DNA from: RUG11198 sp964600615 | GTDB taxonomy: Bacteria > Bacillota_I > Bacilli_A > RF39 > UBA660 | Length of the DNA: 64,000 nt | NCBI GenBank assembly: GCA_964600615.1 | Contig: CAZRJK010000004.1 | Coordinates: 17,161 to 81,160 of the forward strand | Direction: 5' to 3' | Part shown: in pieces, positions 54,954-63,825 of the stretch | How the letters are laid out: each line of letters starts with the position of its first letter | Position numbering within the stretch: the first letter of the stretch is position 1 | Made by a program: the position numbers and the translations under genes | Notes under the pieces: model-generated | Seen by the model: only the letters and a program-made list of their open reading frames with translations | Told to the model about the DNA's origin: nothing | The model's database searches: none

Positions 54954-55691
54954 TTAATCAAAACTAGCTTTAATTTGGCTACCAGAAGAAGACATAAAAG
55001 TAACTAGTCCCGTATAAACAACTTGATTTCTTTGAGCAAAACTCTGATTAGTATCATCATCCCAAATCCACATCATAACATAAAAATCAACTGTTCTATT
55101 TACTCCACCAATTTCTTCTCCAGAAACAAACAAAGAATCATAATCATCTTCACGGTTCAGTTGCGAATAATCACTAGAAACCATAGAACCAGTCTTAATA
55201 TAATTTCTTTCAACAAAAGAAGCATCTAACATATCTTCTTTAGTAAAATTAGTACCAAATACATGTGCAACAGCAGGTTGCCCAGTAACAGAATCAGTAT
55301 AATTAACATCCTTAGGATAAACTCTAGTATACCTAGTTTCAATTCCATCAATAGGATTAGTTGTAATATAACCATCAACAATTATTGAATTATCAGAATT
55401 ATTCTCCAAAGTAATCTTATAAATCTGGCATCCAATTTTTTTATTATCATCATAACATAATTGTTCAGCAGCATAAGGAGCTTCAATATTCTTCATAGGA
55501 ACAAGTCCAAAAGTCAAATCCAAAGAAGTAACCTTACTAACATTTAAACTAAAATTAGTAAAATTAGATTCTCCCTTAACAACATTATCAACAGAACTAC
55601 CCGCTATAAAAAAAGCATAAGTAGCACCAACAATCACAATAGACAAAAATACACAAGTAATAAAAACATAAAACATTTTTTTATCTTTCAT
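54954..55691 (-). CDS. Exported TYAYF-type (SipW/TasA-like) protein
   Basis: 245 residues. A membrane segment ending IVGATYAFF marks the same export class as 11841-13070 and 55786-56763. The extracellular part is beta-rich (NFTNFSLNVSKVTSLDL...), with two Cys that could pair (QLCYDDNKKIGCQIYKITL). TasA/camelysin-type proteins form surface fibres; that role is inferred. It is followed on the same strand by no variable GC-rich tract. Confidence 0.75.
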   Translation of the reverse strand: MKDKKMFYVFITCVFLSIVIVGATYAFFIAGSSVDNVVKGESNFTNFSLNVSKVTSLDLTFGLVPMKNIEAPYAAEQLCYDDNKKIGCQIYKITLENNSDNSIIVDGYITTNPIDGIETRYTRVYPKDVNYTDSVTGQPAVAHVFGTNFTKEDMLDASFVERNYIKTGSMVSSDYSQLNREDDYDSLFVSGEEIGGVNRTVDFYVMMWIWDDDTNQSFAQRNQVVYTGLVTFMSSSGSQIKASFD

Positions 55692-55731
55692 AATATCACC
55701 TATTATCTATAAAAAATTATATCAAACGAAC

Positions 55732-55761
55732 AAAAAAAAAGCAATACAAAGATTGCTTTTT
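55732..55761 (-). terminator. Terminator of major TYAYF-type protein gene
   Basis: AAAAAGCAAT-ACAAAG-ATTGCTTTTT with a T-run on the minus strand. Confidence 0.8.
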
Positions 55762-55785
55762 CATTTAATTAATCATTATACAAAA

Positions 55786-56763
55786 CTATGATGTAGCTTT
55801 TGCAATACCAGTAAATGTAGCAGATACTTGGCCACCAGAACCATATTGGAATGTAACAGTTCCACCGAAGAAGTTCTCAGCACTACCCTCAGCAGCATTT
55901 TGAACTAAACCATTCTCATGTAACCATACTACAAAGAATAACTCTTTAACATCATCTCCACTAGGATCACCAGTTGGAGCTACATTTTGATTAAATACCA
56001 AAGCATCAGTAAGATCAGCATGTGTATAAACACGACTAGAAGTATTACCAGTAGAACTAATTCTTATATAATTGCGACCAATTACTGGAAGACTATTACC
56101 ACCAATACTAGCAGTATTATTAATACTACTAGCTGCTAAAGTACCACTTGTTTGACCATCATCAACATAAATGTTACTAAGACTATGTGGATCATTACCT
56201 GAAATACTTAAAGGTGACATTGACAACTCACTAGAAGCACCTAAATCAGTATTACCACCAGTAGAATAAGTATAGTTACCTTCAGAACCAGATCTAAATA
56301 CCTGAGCCCATCTCATTGTTGTTGGCGCAGTACTAACATCAGTAGATGCAGTAGCATCAGCCAAACCACCAGTCAATGTAATATAACCATCAAGTAATAA
56401 ATCTGATGAAGAAGTATTAGTAAGTACTACTTTATAAATTTGACAAACAGAATTTCCTTTTTCATCAACACAAGGAACTTTATTAGCACCGTTTTCAACA
56501 CCAGGTTGTCCACCAACCGAAACAGCTTGTTGAACCATTAAATTAGACATAGGTATCAATCCACCATTAGTTTGATCAGTAGTTTCCTCTCTTTCAACTC
56601 TTAAACCAAAAGATACAGATGCAGCATTACCAGTAATATCACCAGTATTACTTTGTTGTGAAGCAGTAAAGTAAGCAAATGTTGCTCCAATTATAGCAAC
56701 AACTAAAGTAGCTACACCAATAACTCCATAAAAAATCCCCCTACCATTTTTATTATTATCCAT
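55786..56763 (-). CDS. Exported TYAYF-type (SipW/TasA-like) surface protein
   Basis: 325 residues. Basic start, helix ending IGATFAYFTASQQSNTGDITG, then a Ser/Thr/Gly-rich beta-type ectodomain with C-rich CVDEKGNSVCQIYKVVLTN, the same block seen in 54954-55691 and 11841-13070. The composition is less AT-rich than neighbours (many GCA, GGT, ACT codons), as in highly expressed surface proteins. It ends GGQVSATFTGIAKATS, without anchor motif. It and the 54954 gene are paralogues placed 94 nt apart. Confidence 0.78.
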   Translation of the reverse strand: MDNNKNGRGIFYGVIGVATLVVAIIGATFAYFTASQQSNTGDITGNAASVSFGLRVEREETTDQTNGGLIPMSNLMVQQAVSVGGQPGVENGANKVPCVDEKGNSVCQIYKVVLTNTSSSDLLLDGYITLTGGLADATASTDVSTAPTTMRWAQVFRSGSEGNYTYSTGGNTDLGASSELSMSPLSISGNDPHSLSNIYVDDGQTSGTLAASSINNTASIGGNSLPVIGRNYIRISSTGNTSSRVYTHADLTDALVFNQNVAPTGDPSGDDVKELFFVVWLHENGLVQNAAEGSAENFFGGTVTFQYGSGGQVSATFTGIAKATS

Positions 56764-56849
56764 TAATTATCCTCCTCTACTATGAATATAGTATAGCAAA
56801 TAAAATATTAAAAATCAATAGATTTAAAAACTTTTTTCTACAAATTTAT

Positions 56850-58163
56850 CTAATGAAACATATTAACAAAAAAAGTTACATCAGAAGAACTATAAATAAA
56901 TAAATAATTATTAATTATATATCCTGTAATCTCTCTATTAACCTGATTAAAATCTTGCACAGTCTCACTACTATCAATCATAAATAAACACTTATTTTTC
57001 TTACAATAATTATCTATTTCTTCCACATACACTTTACTACCATTATATCCCATATTACCATCATTAATTAGATCATATTTATTAATAGGTATTCCATACT
57101 CTAACTTATATAAATAAGCATTACTAGCCAAAATATACAATCTATAATCCTTATATTCATCTATATAATTATGTACCAAATCAAACTCATAATTAGTAAA
57201 TTTAGGTAATCTCTTACCATTTATAAAACTCTTATCATTTAAATATATACTACCCCTATCATCATAAAAAGAATAAATAATTTGTATATAAAAAGTAATA
57301 ACAAAAGTACCAATCATCAATCCAAAAAAATATCTCACTAATTTTTTATAATTACCTAAAACATAATATATAACAGGAACAAATCCCCAAAAAAAATGTG
57401 AAGGTTCAAAAATAGGAACAACTATTACTTGAAATAACATAATATATAACAAGCTTCTTTTTTTAGATTTAAGAAAAGCAACAAATAAATAACCAACAAC
57501 TATAATTTCAACAATAAAAAACAACAAAAAACTATCATTAGAATTATTAGTAAAATCTAACATTCCTAAAAAACAATAATTTACAAATTCAAAAAAATTA
57601 TTATTAATAACCAAATATAACAATAATAATAAACAAAAAACCAAATAAACACATATAGTTTTTTTCTTTTTCTTAGAATAAATAATACTAGGAATAATTA
57701 AAATTCCCATCGTTTGCTTAGTTAAAATCATTAAACTAACAATAATAGCAATCAGTATATCATTTTCTTTATCTATATAACACAAAAGAATCATAAATAG
57801 AAACAAACAAAAAATATTATAACCATTATGAGGATAAATAAGTAGTAACAAATATATAAATAAAGCCTTATACCCAATTTTTTTATAGCAAATATAAGTG
57901 ATTCCTGCAATAAGTATACTAATTATTACATAATAAGTAATCAAATGATTACCAATAAAATAAACAGGAATAGAAACCAAATATGGCCATAAAGGAGGAA
58001 CAATCATATTATAATCTAAATACGGTATCAATCCCTTACTTATATTATAAGCAAATCCATAATTCCAAATCCCATCCATATTTAATGGTAACATTCTATA
58101 AATATACCAAGGAGAAAAAACAACCAAACCTAATAAAACAAAGTATTTATAAACTTTTTTCAC
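56850..58163 (-). CDS. GT-C-like polytopic membrane protein
   Basis: 437 residues with about ten membrane helices. The first loop reads MDGIWNYGFAYNISKGLIPY and LDYNMIVPPLWPYL, matching the Asp-containing first loop of GT-C glycosyltransferases (PMT/ArnT fold) that use polyprenyl-phosphate sugars. Start GTG at 58163 overlaps the tmk TAG by one base. Substrate unknown; surface-protein or wall glycosylation is a reasonable inference beside two exported proteins. Confidence 0.7.
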   Translation of the reverse strand: MKKVYKYFVLLGLVVFSPWYIYRMLPLNMDGIWNYGFAYNISKGLIPYLDYNMIVPPLWPYLVSIPVYFIGNHLITYYVIISILIAGITYICYKKIGYKALFIYLLLLIYPHNGYNIFCLFLFMILLCYIDKENDILIAIIVSLMILTKQTMGILIIPSIIYSKKKKKTICVYLVFCLLLLLYLVINNNFFEFVNYCFLGMLDFTNNSNDSFLLFFIVEIIVVGYLFVAFLKSKKRSLLYIMLFQVIVVPIFEPSHFFWGFVPVIYYVLGNYKKLVRYFFGLMIGTFVITFYIQIIYSFYDDRGSIYLNDKSFINGKRLPKFTNYEFDLVHNYIDEYKDYRLYILASNAYLYKLEYGIPINKYDLINDGNMGYNGSKVYVEEIDNYCKKNKCLFMIDSSETVQDFNQVNREITGYIINNYLFIYSSSDVTFFVNMFH

Positions 58164-58870
58164 TATTTCTTCTTTACTAATAATTCTACCTTAGAATATA
58201 ATTCTTCATTAATACTCTTAATAGATCTAATCTTATTATCAGGAGCACAATTAATAATATCAAACTTATAAATATCAGATAATTCAAAATATGCATGTTC
58301 AGCATTAACTAAATGCTCCTTACTAGCTTCATGTTGATCCATACGTTCCTTGCGACTTTCCTTTAATTCTACCGCAGCTTCATATGGAACATATAAAAAT
58401 ATAACTTTATCAGGTTTAGGCATTTCTAATATTTCAAATTCTAATAACTCCATTTTCTTATAAAAAGCATATCTCTCCTCACCATTACTAATCTTTCCTC
58501 CTTGATGAGCTAAATTAGAATAAATATACCTATCCAATATCACATTAATACCATTATCTAATAATTCCACTATCTTATCCCTATTATATCTCCTATCAGC
58601 AGCATAATATAATGAAGAAGTAAGATAATCAACATTACTAGCTCCCTCTTTAAATAAACCCCTAATATTATCTTTAAATAAAGAATTACAATAATCTTCC
58701 TTACCCAAATAACAAGTAGCAATTATCTTACCAGTAGGTGTATCATACATTGGAAAAGATAAATGCTTAGTAGCTATATTTAAACTATTAAGTTTCTTCT
58801 CCAATAACAAAGTTTGTGTTTCTTTACCAGAACAATCAGTACCCTCTATTACAATTAATTTCCCTCTCAT
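58163..58870 (-). CDS. tmk: Thymidylate kinase
   Basis: 235 residues. The P-loop is IEGTDCSGKETQ at 8-19, an uncommon form of GxDGxGKxTQ; DRYIYSNLAHQGG and YYAADRRYNRD are the dTMP-site motifs. Phosphorylates dTMP to dTDP. It is about 25 residues longer than the E. coli type. Linked by a 1-nt overlap to the following membrane protein gene. Confidence 0.93.
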   Translation of the reverse strand: MRGKLIVIEGTDCSGKETQTLLLEKKLNSLNIATKHLSFPMYDTPTGKIIATCYLGKEDYCNSLFKDNIRGLFKEGASNVDYLTSSLYYAADRRYNRDKIVELLDNGINVILDRYIYSNLAHQGGKISNGEERYAFYKKMELLEFEILEMPKPDKVIFLYVPYEAAVELKESRKERMDQHEASKEHLVNAEHAYFELSDIYKFDIINCAPDNKIRSIKSINEELYSKVELLVKKK

Positions 58871-59011
58871 AATTACTCCTTTCTAGAATAAAAGTTATTA
58901 TCAATCATATAAATAATATCATACATATAAACATATTTGTTACTAATTAACAAATATGATAACTTGTGTAAAATAAGAATTAATGATATACTACAAAAGA
59001 AAGGTGATAAA

Positions 59012-59740
59012 ATGAATTTATTATATAAATACATAATCTTATTCTTTATATATTCTGTATTAGGTTGGATAACCGAATCAATATACTCAAGTATCCTAGA
59101 AAAGAAAATTGTAGATAGAGGCTTCCTAATTGGACCATACTGCCCAATATATGGATTTGGTGCAGTAATAGGAATAATATATTTAACCCAATATAAAGAT
59201 AATCCTCTAACCATTTTCTTTTTAGGAGTAATAATAGCATCCATAACAGAATATTTAACCAGCTATATAATGGAAAAATTATTTAAAGTAAGATGGTGGG
59301 ATTATTCAAACCAAAAATTTAACCTAAACGGAAGAATATGTGGAAAAAATGCAACTCTATTTGGTATATGCTCACTAGTAGTAATCTATCTAACCCAACC
59401 ACCAATAGAATCTTTTTTATCCAACCTAAATAATAAAACACTATTAACACTATCAATAATAGTATTAATAATATTTATCACAGATACTATCTTATCATAT
59501 AATATATTACAAAAATTAAAAAATAACTTAAGCAAAATAGAAATAAAAAAAGATGCTACCTATGAAATAAAAGCCCTAGTATTAGATTATCTTAATAACA
59601 TTACAATTAATGGCAAAAAAAAGAAAAATATTCTTCAAAAAAGAATTATCAAAGCATATCCTAACTTAGATTTAAAAAAATTATTAAAAATTAAAAATAC
59701 TACATTTCCTGATATAAAAAGACTATTTACAAAAAAATAG
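59012..59740 (+). CDS. CmpB-family putative ABC transporter permease (DUF1113)
   Basis: 242 residues from ATG at 59012, chosen for AAAGGTGAT upstream; an earlier in-frame start lacks one. Five or so helices; SVLGWITESIYSSILEKKIV and RGFLIGPYCPIYGFG are the diagnostic block of PF06541, as is RWWDYSNQKFNLNGRIC. Function unproven; named permease only by early annotation. Confidence 0.88.
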   Translation: MNLLYKYIILFFIYSVLGWITESIYSSILEKKIVDRGFLIGPYCPIYGFGAVIGIIYLTQYKDNPLTIFFLGVIIASITEYLTSYIMEKLFKVRWWDYSNQKFNLNGRICGKNATLFGICSLVVIYLTQPPIESFLSNLNNKTLLTLSIIVLIIFITDTILSYNILQKLKNNLSKIEIKKDATYEIKALVLDYLNNITINGKKKKNILQKRIIKAYPNLDLKKLLKIKNTTFPDIKRLFTKK

Positions 59741-59748
59741 TCTTTTTT
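59716..59748. terminator. Bidirectional terminator between CmpB and DUF368 genes
   Basis: AAAAAGACTATTT / AAATAGTCTTTTT stem between convergent genes. Confidence 0.8.
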
Positions 59749-60544
59749 AAATTCTATTTCCCAATATATAACCCAAAATAATTAATAACACAGATATAAA
59801 CATTACATATACATCAGTAAAATATAATAACACTTTACCCAAAAGTAATAATATAGAAGCCAAACTAATACCCATAACAAAAGAAAAAGTATAACTCTTA
59901 TAATTTTTAAACAAATAATTAATTACAATAGATATAAATACAATACCTAACATTAATCCAATACCAAAGAAAAAAACAAAAGAAAAATTACTAATATCAT
60001 ATAAATTACTTAATACATTAATATAAATATTATACACTCCTATAATCATTAATAATGCAGTAGAACTAATACCTGGAATAACTGTCCCTATAGCCTCCAC
60101 TATACCAGATAAAAAGAATAAAGCACTATCTTTAAAAGTATTACTAATAACATAATTATTATTAATATTTGATATAGATATAAACATCATCATAATAAAA
60201 GAAAGAATTAATATAATGTATCCCCTATTACTCCTATCTATATCTTTTTTTATAACAGGAATACCACTATAAATCAAACCAATAAATAATGAAATAGTAT
60301 ATACATAATAATTACTAATAAAATAATTAATAATCTTACTAAAAAATATAATACCAATAATTACACCAATACCAAAATTAATAACAAATCTTAAATTCTT
60401 TCTAACATCAGAAAAAAAATTAACAATACTATCAATAGCCCTATCATAAAGATTAAAACTAATCATTAAAACAGCACCAGATAAACCAGGTATAATTTTA
60501 GCAACACCCACTATAATACCTTTCAAAATTAAATTTATATCCAT
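59747..60544 (-). CDS. DUF368 undecaprenyl-phosphate translocase-like protein (PopT)
   Basis: 265 residues, about eight membrane helices. GxxxIIPGLSGAVLMISFNLYDR near 13-35 and the repeated VIPGISSTALLMIIGVY half-site near 155-171 are the family's two inverted halves. DUF368 proteins were shown to recycle undecaprenyl phosphate across the membrane (PopT). That fits with murC and the M23 and NlpC hydrolases. Confidence 0.9.
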   Translation of the reverse strand: MDINLILKGIIVGVAKIIPGLSGAVLMISFNLYDRAIDSIVNFFSDVRKNLRFVINFGIGVIIGIIFFSKIINYFISNYYVYTISLFIGLIYSGIPVIKKDIDRSNRGYIILILSFIMMMFISISNINNNYVISNTFKDSALFFLSGIVEAIGTVIPGISSTALLMIIGVYNIYINVLSNLYDISNFSFVFFFGIGLMLGIVFISIVINYLFKNYKSYTFSFVMGISLASILLLLGKVLLYFTDVYVMFISVLLIILGYILGNRI

Positions 60545-60583
60545 ATTATAATATATTCTAATTATTTACATATATTATATTAG

Positions 60584-61075
60584 GTGATTAAAATTAAAGA
60601 GAATTTTTATAGACATAATCTTATAGAATATGCTTATACATTTCTAGATAAGCCCTATATCTGGGATGCTAAAGGACCAGAAGAATTTGATTGTTCTGGA
60701 TTTACCAAATATCTATATCAAACATTATTTAATATAAATATTGAAAAAGATGGCTATGGAATTGGAGATACTACCAAACAAATGACATCATCAATAGGAA
60801 CAATAACCAAGTATAAAGAAGAATTAAATAAAGAATTAAACATAAAACCAGGAGATTTATTATTCTTTCATAGACAATCATTAGATGAATTTATTCCAAC
60901 CCCTACTAATAGATATCCCGGTCACGTAGGAATATATATAGGAAATAATAAATTTATTCACGCATCTAAAGATGCAGGCAAAATAATAATAAGTAATTTA
61001 GATAATTATTGGACTAAAATACTAATAGCAAGTAAAGATATAATAACAAATATACTAAAAAAAGAAATCAATTGA
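60584..61075 (+). CDS. NlpC/P60 cell-wall peptidase
   Basis: 163 residues or slightly fewer. The catalytic triad is seen: Cys in FDCSGF near 34-39, His in GHVGIYIG near 110-117 and a third polar residue in FIHASKDAG. There is no signal peptide, so it would act in the cytoplasm or leave by another route. The start is odd: GTG at 60584 lies within the AGGTGA that looks like the ribosome binding site, and the codon at normal spacing is ATT at 60593. Confidence 0.85.
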   Translation: MIKIKENFYRHNLIEYAYTFLDKPYIWDAKGPEEFDCSGFTKYLYQTLFNINIEKDGYGIGDTTKQMTSSIGTITKYKEELNKELNIKPGDLLFFHRQSLDEFIPTPTNRYPGHVGIYIGNNKFIHASKDAGKIIISNLDNYWTKILIASKDIITNILKKEIN

Positions 61076-61084
61076 TTTCTTTTT
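61059..61084 (+). terminator. Terminator of NlpC/P60 gene
   Basis: Perfect 26-nt palindrome AAAAAGAAATCAA / TTGATTTCTTTTT at the end of the gene. Confidence 0.75.
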
Positions 61085-61117
61085 ATTATTATGTAGAGGG
61101 CTAGTTAGTTACAGATC

Positions 61118-61273
61118 TTATTTATTCAATCTTACTATTGAAAAAGTTAATAAAAATACTCCAAAAATAAATAAAGCCATACCATAAATTGTATCTAACT
61201 TATTTGCAAATCCCCCTATTAGAGTTCCACCAACGCCACATAAAATTCCATATATTATTTTTTCCTTTTTCAT
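61118..61273 (-). CDS. 51-residue two-helix membrane protein
   Basis: ORF from ATG at 61273 with GGAGG 5 nt upstream, ending TAA at 61118. Two hydrophobic segments (IYGILCGVGGTLIGGFANKL and YGMALFIFGVFLLTFSIV). Ordinary codon use. No family recognised. Small enough to be missed by automatic callers. Confidence 0.65.
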   Translation of the reverse strand: MKKEKIIYGILCGVGGTLIGGFANKLDTIYGMALFIFGVFLLTFSIVRLNK

Positions 61274-61465
61274 ATATCCTCCATTAACAAATTACTATTT
61301 ATCCGTTTGTTTTCTTAATTATACTATACTTTAAACACATTGACTAGTATTATAATCCTTTTTATTTATTTAATATGTTTAGATAAGTTAAAATAAGTAT
61401 GTAATTAGTATGTAAAATAAAATTCCAAAATAAAAACCCTTATATAATAAGGGATTACTTTAAAT

Positions 61466-61539
61466 TGGAGGGCCTAGTCGGATTTGAACCAACGCTCAGG
61501 GAGTTGCAGTCCCATGCCTTACCACTTGGCTATAGACCC
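61466..61539 (-). tRNA. tRNA-Cys (anticodon GCA)
   Basis: Acceptor GGGTCTA/TAGGCCC, anticodon loop CTGCAAC, T-loop GGTTCAAATCC, encoded CCA; promoter 22 nt upstream. Confidence 0.95.
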
Positions 61540-61560
61540 AATAACTTTTAACACATTAAT

Positions 61561-61589
61561 ATTATATTATTTTTATTGATAAGTGTCAA
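61561..61589 (-). promoter_or_regulatory. Promoter of tRNA-Cys
   Basis: Perfect minus-strand TTGACA, 17-nt spacer, TATAAT. Confidence 0.85.
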
Positions 61590-61590
61590 T

Positions 61591-61623
61591 AAAAAATGAA
61601 TAAGTTACATATACTTATTCATT
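61591..61623 (-). terminator. Terminator of sirA-yneF
   Basis: AATGAATAAGT / ACTTATTCATT hairpin with T-run on the minus strand, overlapping the yneF end. Confidence 0.7.
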
Positions 61624-61814
61624 TGTTTCATCATTTGATTAACTTGTTTTTGAGTAGGAGTTCTACCCATTCCACTCATCATAGCTTTAATCATTTTTTC
61701 ATTAATAGGAGGATTTTCTTTTAAATATTTCTTCATATATCTTCTAGCAATAAAGAATCCTATAAAACCTCCTGCTATTAATCCAAATACTAAATATAAA
61801 ATATCTTTTAACAT
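61605..61814 (-). CDS. yneF: YneF family (UPF0154) membrane protein
   Basis: 69 residues from ATG at 61814 (GAGGTGTGAT upstream; the GTG four codons earlier contains that site). One helix (LYLVFGLIAGGFIGFFIARRY) followed by NPPINEKMIKAMMSGMGRTP and QKQVNQMMKQ, the UPF0154 pattern. Function unknown. It follows the SirA-like gene as in Bacillus. Confidence 0.92.
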   Translation of the reverse strand: MLKDILYLVFGLIAGGFIGFFIARRYMKKYLKENPPINEKMIKAMMSGMGRTPTQKQVNQMMKQMNKYM

Positions 61815-61860
61815 ATCACACCTCACATAAACATATTTTACTATTAAATAAGCATTTTGT

Positions 61861-62298
61861 CTATGACTTTACAAAAAAATCTCTATTTTTAATAACCTTA
61901 TTTAACCAAAAATAATCATTATTAATAAAATCACAAATAAATATATTATCACTATAATTACCTATATTATCAAAAAACTTAGGGTAATTAACACTACTCT
62001 TTATCATTAAACAATAACTACTAACCATTAACTTACTATATTCTTTTCTATTAGATATTAAATGAATATTATCTTTATTATAATAAAATATATCTAACCT
62101 ATTATTAGCAATTATATAATTATTAACAAATAACTTATTATATTTAGTAATTATCTGATCATAAAGAATACTACTATTCTTTTTATTATATCTATTAGAT
62201 ATATAAGCATCCTCCAACATCTTATATAACTTATAAGGATAATTATCATAAACACTAGTAAAATAATCATTAATATTATATATATAGAAAGTTCTCAT
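61861..62298 (-). CDS. sirA: SirA-like sporulation inhibitor of replication
   Basis: 145 residues. N-terminal MRTFYIYNINDYFTSVYDN and C-terminal IFICDFINNDYFWLNKVIKN resemble the ends of B. subtilis SirA (YneE), whose C-terminus reads FLAFDFNSKRYGWLNPVKER. SirA binds DnaA domain I and blocks new replication rounds during sporulation. The next gene is yneF, the same order as yneE-yneF in Bacillus, which strengthens a call based on weak sequence similarity remembered rather than computed. Confidence 0.75.
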   Translation of the reverse strand: MRTFYIYNINDYFTSVYDNYPYKLYKMLEDAYISNRYNKKNSSILYDQIITKYNKLFVNNYIIANNRLDIFYYNKDNIHLISNRKEYSKLMVSSYCLMIKSSVNYPKFFDNIGNYSDNIFICDFINNDYFWLNKVIKNRDFFVKS

Positions 62299-62347
62299 AC
62301 AATCACCATCTATATAATATATTAATAACTATAAATAATATGTCGAA

Positions 62348-62968
62348 TTATAATTCATTATTTAATATATTAACAATCATCTCGCTCTTAAATCCCATAT
62401 TCAAATAATTACGATATATCTTATTCCTTAACTTATTATTATCTAACTTATGATTACTCTTAATACTCTTTAATATTAACTTATTTAATTTCTCATATAC
62501 AACATCATCATCCATTAAATAATCATATTTAGAAATAATATTATTACTAATATTATAATTATTAAGTTCCCTAATAATTCTATAAGGGCCCCAAGAAGTA
62601 AATCTTAACTTATCTTTAATAAAGCACTCACAAAACTTATCATCATCTAATAACTTATTCTTAATTAACTTATCTATTATTAAATCTATATCCTCATCAC
62701 TAACATTCTTTTTCTTTAAATAATTTAATATCTCTTTAGTACATCTTATTCTAACAGTAATATATTTAACACAAGAATTATATTTCTCTATTAATTCATT
62801 ATCACTAATAATCTTATTATATAAAGAATTATCAATCTTACCCTTTAATAATAATTCATTATCAACAATAACATCATCATATATATCTAATACTTCACCA
62901 TTAGATAAATACAACCTATATTTACCTACACCAATCTTCTCATATTTATCTATCTTCATATCTATCAA
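62348..62968 (-). CDS. recX: RecX-family recombination regulator
   Basis: 206 residues (or 203 from ATG at 62959). Three-helix repeats: TKEILNYLKKKNVSDEDIDL then IIDKLIKNKLLDDDKF and RFTSWGPYRIIRELNNYNIS, matching RecX modules (LxxKG..., YA..f...r...G..rI...L). RecX modulates RecA filaments. It overlaps the end of rbgA by up to 23 nt. recA is not in the window. Confidence 0.85.
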   Translation of the reverse strand: MIDMKIDKYEKIGVGKYRLYLSNGEVLDIYDDVIVDNELLLKGKIDNSLYNKIISDNELIEKYNSCVKYITVRIRCTKEILNYLKKKNVSDEDIDLIIDKLIKNKLLDDDKFCECFIKDKLRFTSWGPYRIIRELNNYNISNNIISKYDYLMDDDVVYEKLNKLILKSIKSNHKLDNNKLRNKIYRNYLNMGFKSEMIVNILNNEL

Positions 62969-63806
62969 ACGTTACCTTACCCAAGTAACCCTCTCTTAAA
63001 TCTAAAAGCACTTTATCATATACCCTATCATAATCAGTTTCATTATTCCTATAAGCACCAATTCTCTTACCTATATTATCTAATATAACTACAATATCTT
63101 CATCATAACTAATATTATATCTCTCACAAATATTATCAGAATAATACTTAAACATAGTATTAATAACATATATAGCTACCTGTTCCTTATTTAATATCTC
63201 TTCCTTAATAGCAGTCATACTAGCCAAATTAAGAGCTATATTTTCACCATCTAACTTAGGCCATAAAATTCCAGGAGTATCTAATAATTCAATTTTATCA
63301 TTAACCCTAATCCATTCCAAACTCTTAGTAATACCAGGCTTATTACCAACATTAGTAACCTTCTTACCAACCAATCTATTAATTAAAGTACTCTTACCAA
63401 CATTAGGAATACCAACAACAAGTAATCTTAATCTTCTAGCCTTCATACCTTTAGATATTCTACTATCATTTATATCCTTAGCTAATTCATCACATACACT
63501 AAATATCTCTTTAACATTAACATTATTAATCAAATCAACCATAATAACTCTATAATTATTATCTTCATAATATTTCTTCCATTTCAAAGATTCATCCATA
63601 TCACATAAATCACTCTTAGTCATAACTAAAATTCTAGGCTTATTACCACATAAAGAATCTATTTCTTTATTCTTAGAAGAAAAAGGTATCCTAGCATCAA
63701 TAATCTCAACAACAACATCAATCAAATTAATCTTTTCCTTAATCTCCCTCTTAGTCCTAGCCATATGCCCAGGATACCAGTTGATATTAGTTTTATTTTC
63801 ATTCAT
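62946..63806 (-). CDS. rbgA: Ribosome biogenesis GTPase RbgA (YlqF)
   Basis: 286 residues from ATG at 63806 (AAAGGAGTTGATCCAA upstream; earlier in-frame codons run into the preceding gene). Circularly permuted GTPase: NWYPGHMARTKREI at the start, G4 MTKSD before the P-loop GIPNVGKSTLINRL and G3 DTPGILWPK. It is needed for late 50S assembly. Confidence 0.95.
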   Translation of the reverse strand: MNENKTNINWYPGHMARTKREIKEKINLIDVVVEIIDARIPFSSKNKEIDSLCGNKPRILVMTKSDLCDMDESLKWKKYYEDNNYRVIMVDLINNVNVKEIFSVCDELAKDINDSRISKGMKARRLRLLVVGIPNVGKSTLINRLVGKKVTNVGNKPGITKSLEWIRVNDKIELLDTPGILWPKLDGENIALNLASMTAIKEEILNKEQVAIYVINTMFKYYSDNICERYNISYDEDIVVILDNIGKRIGAYRNNETDYDRVYDKVLLDLREGYLGKVTFDRYEDR

Positions 63807-63825
63807 TTGGATCAACTCCTTTAAT

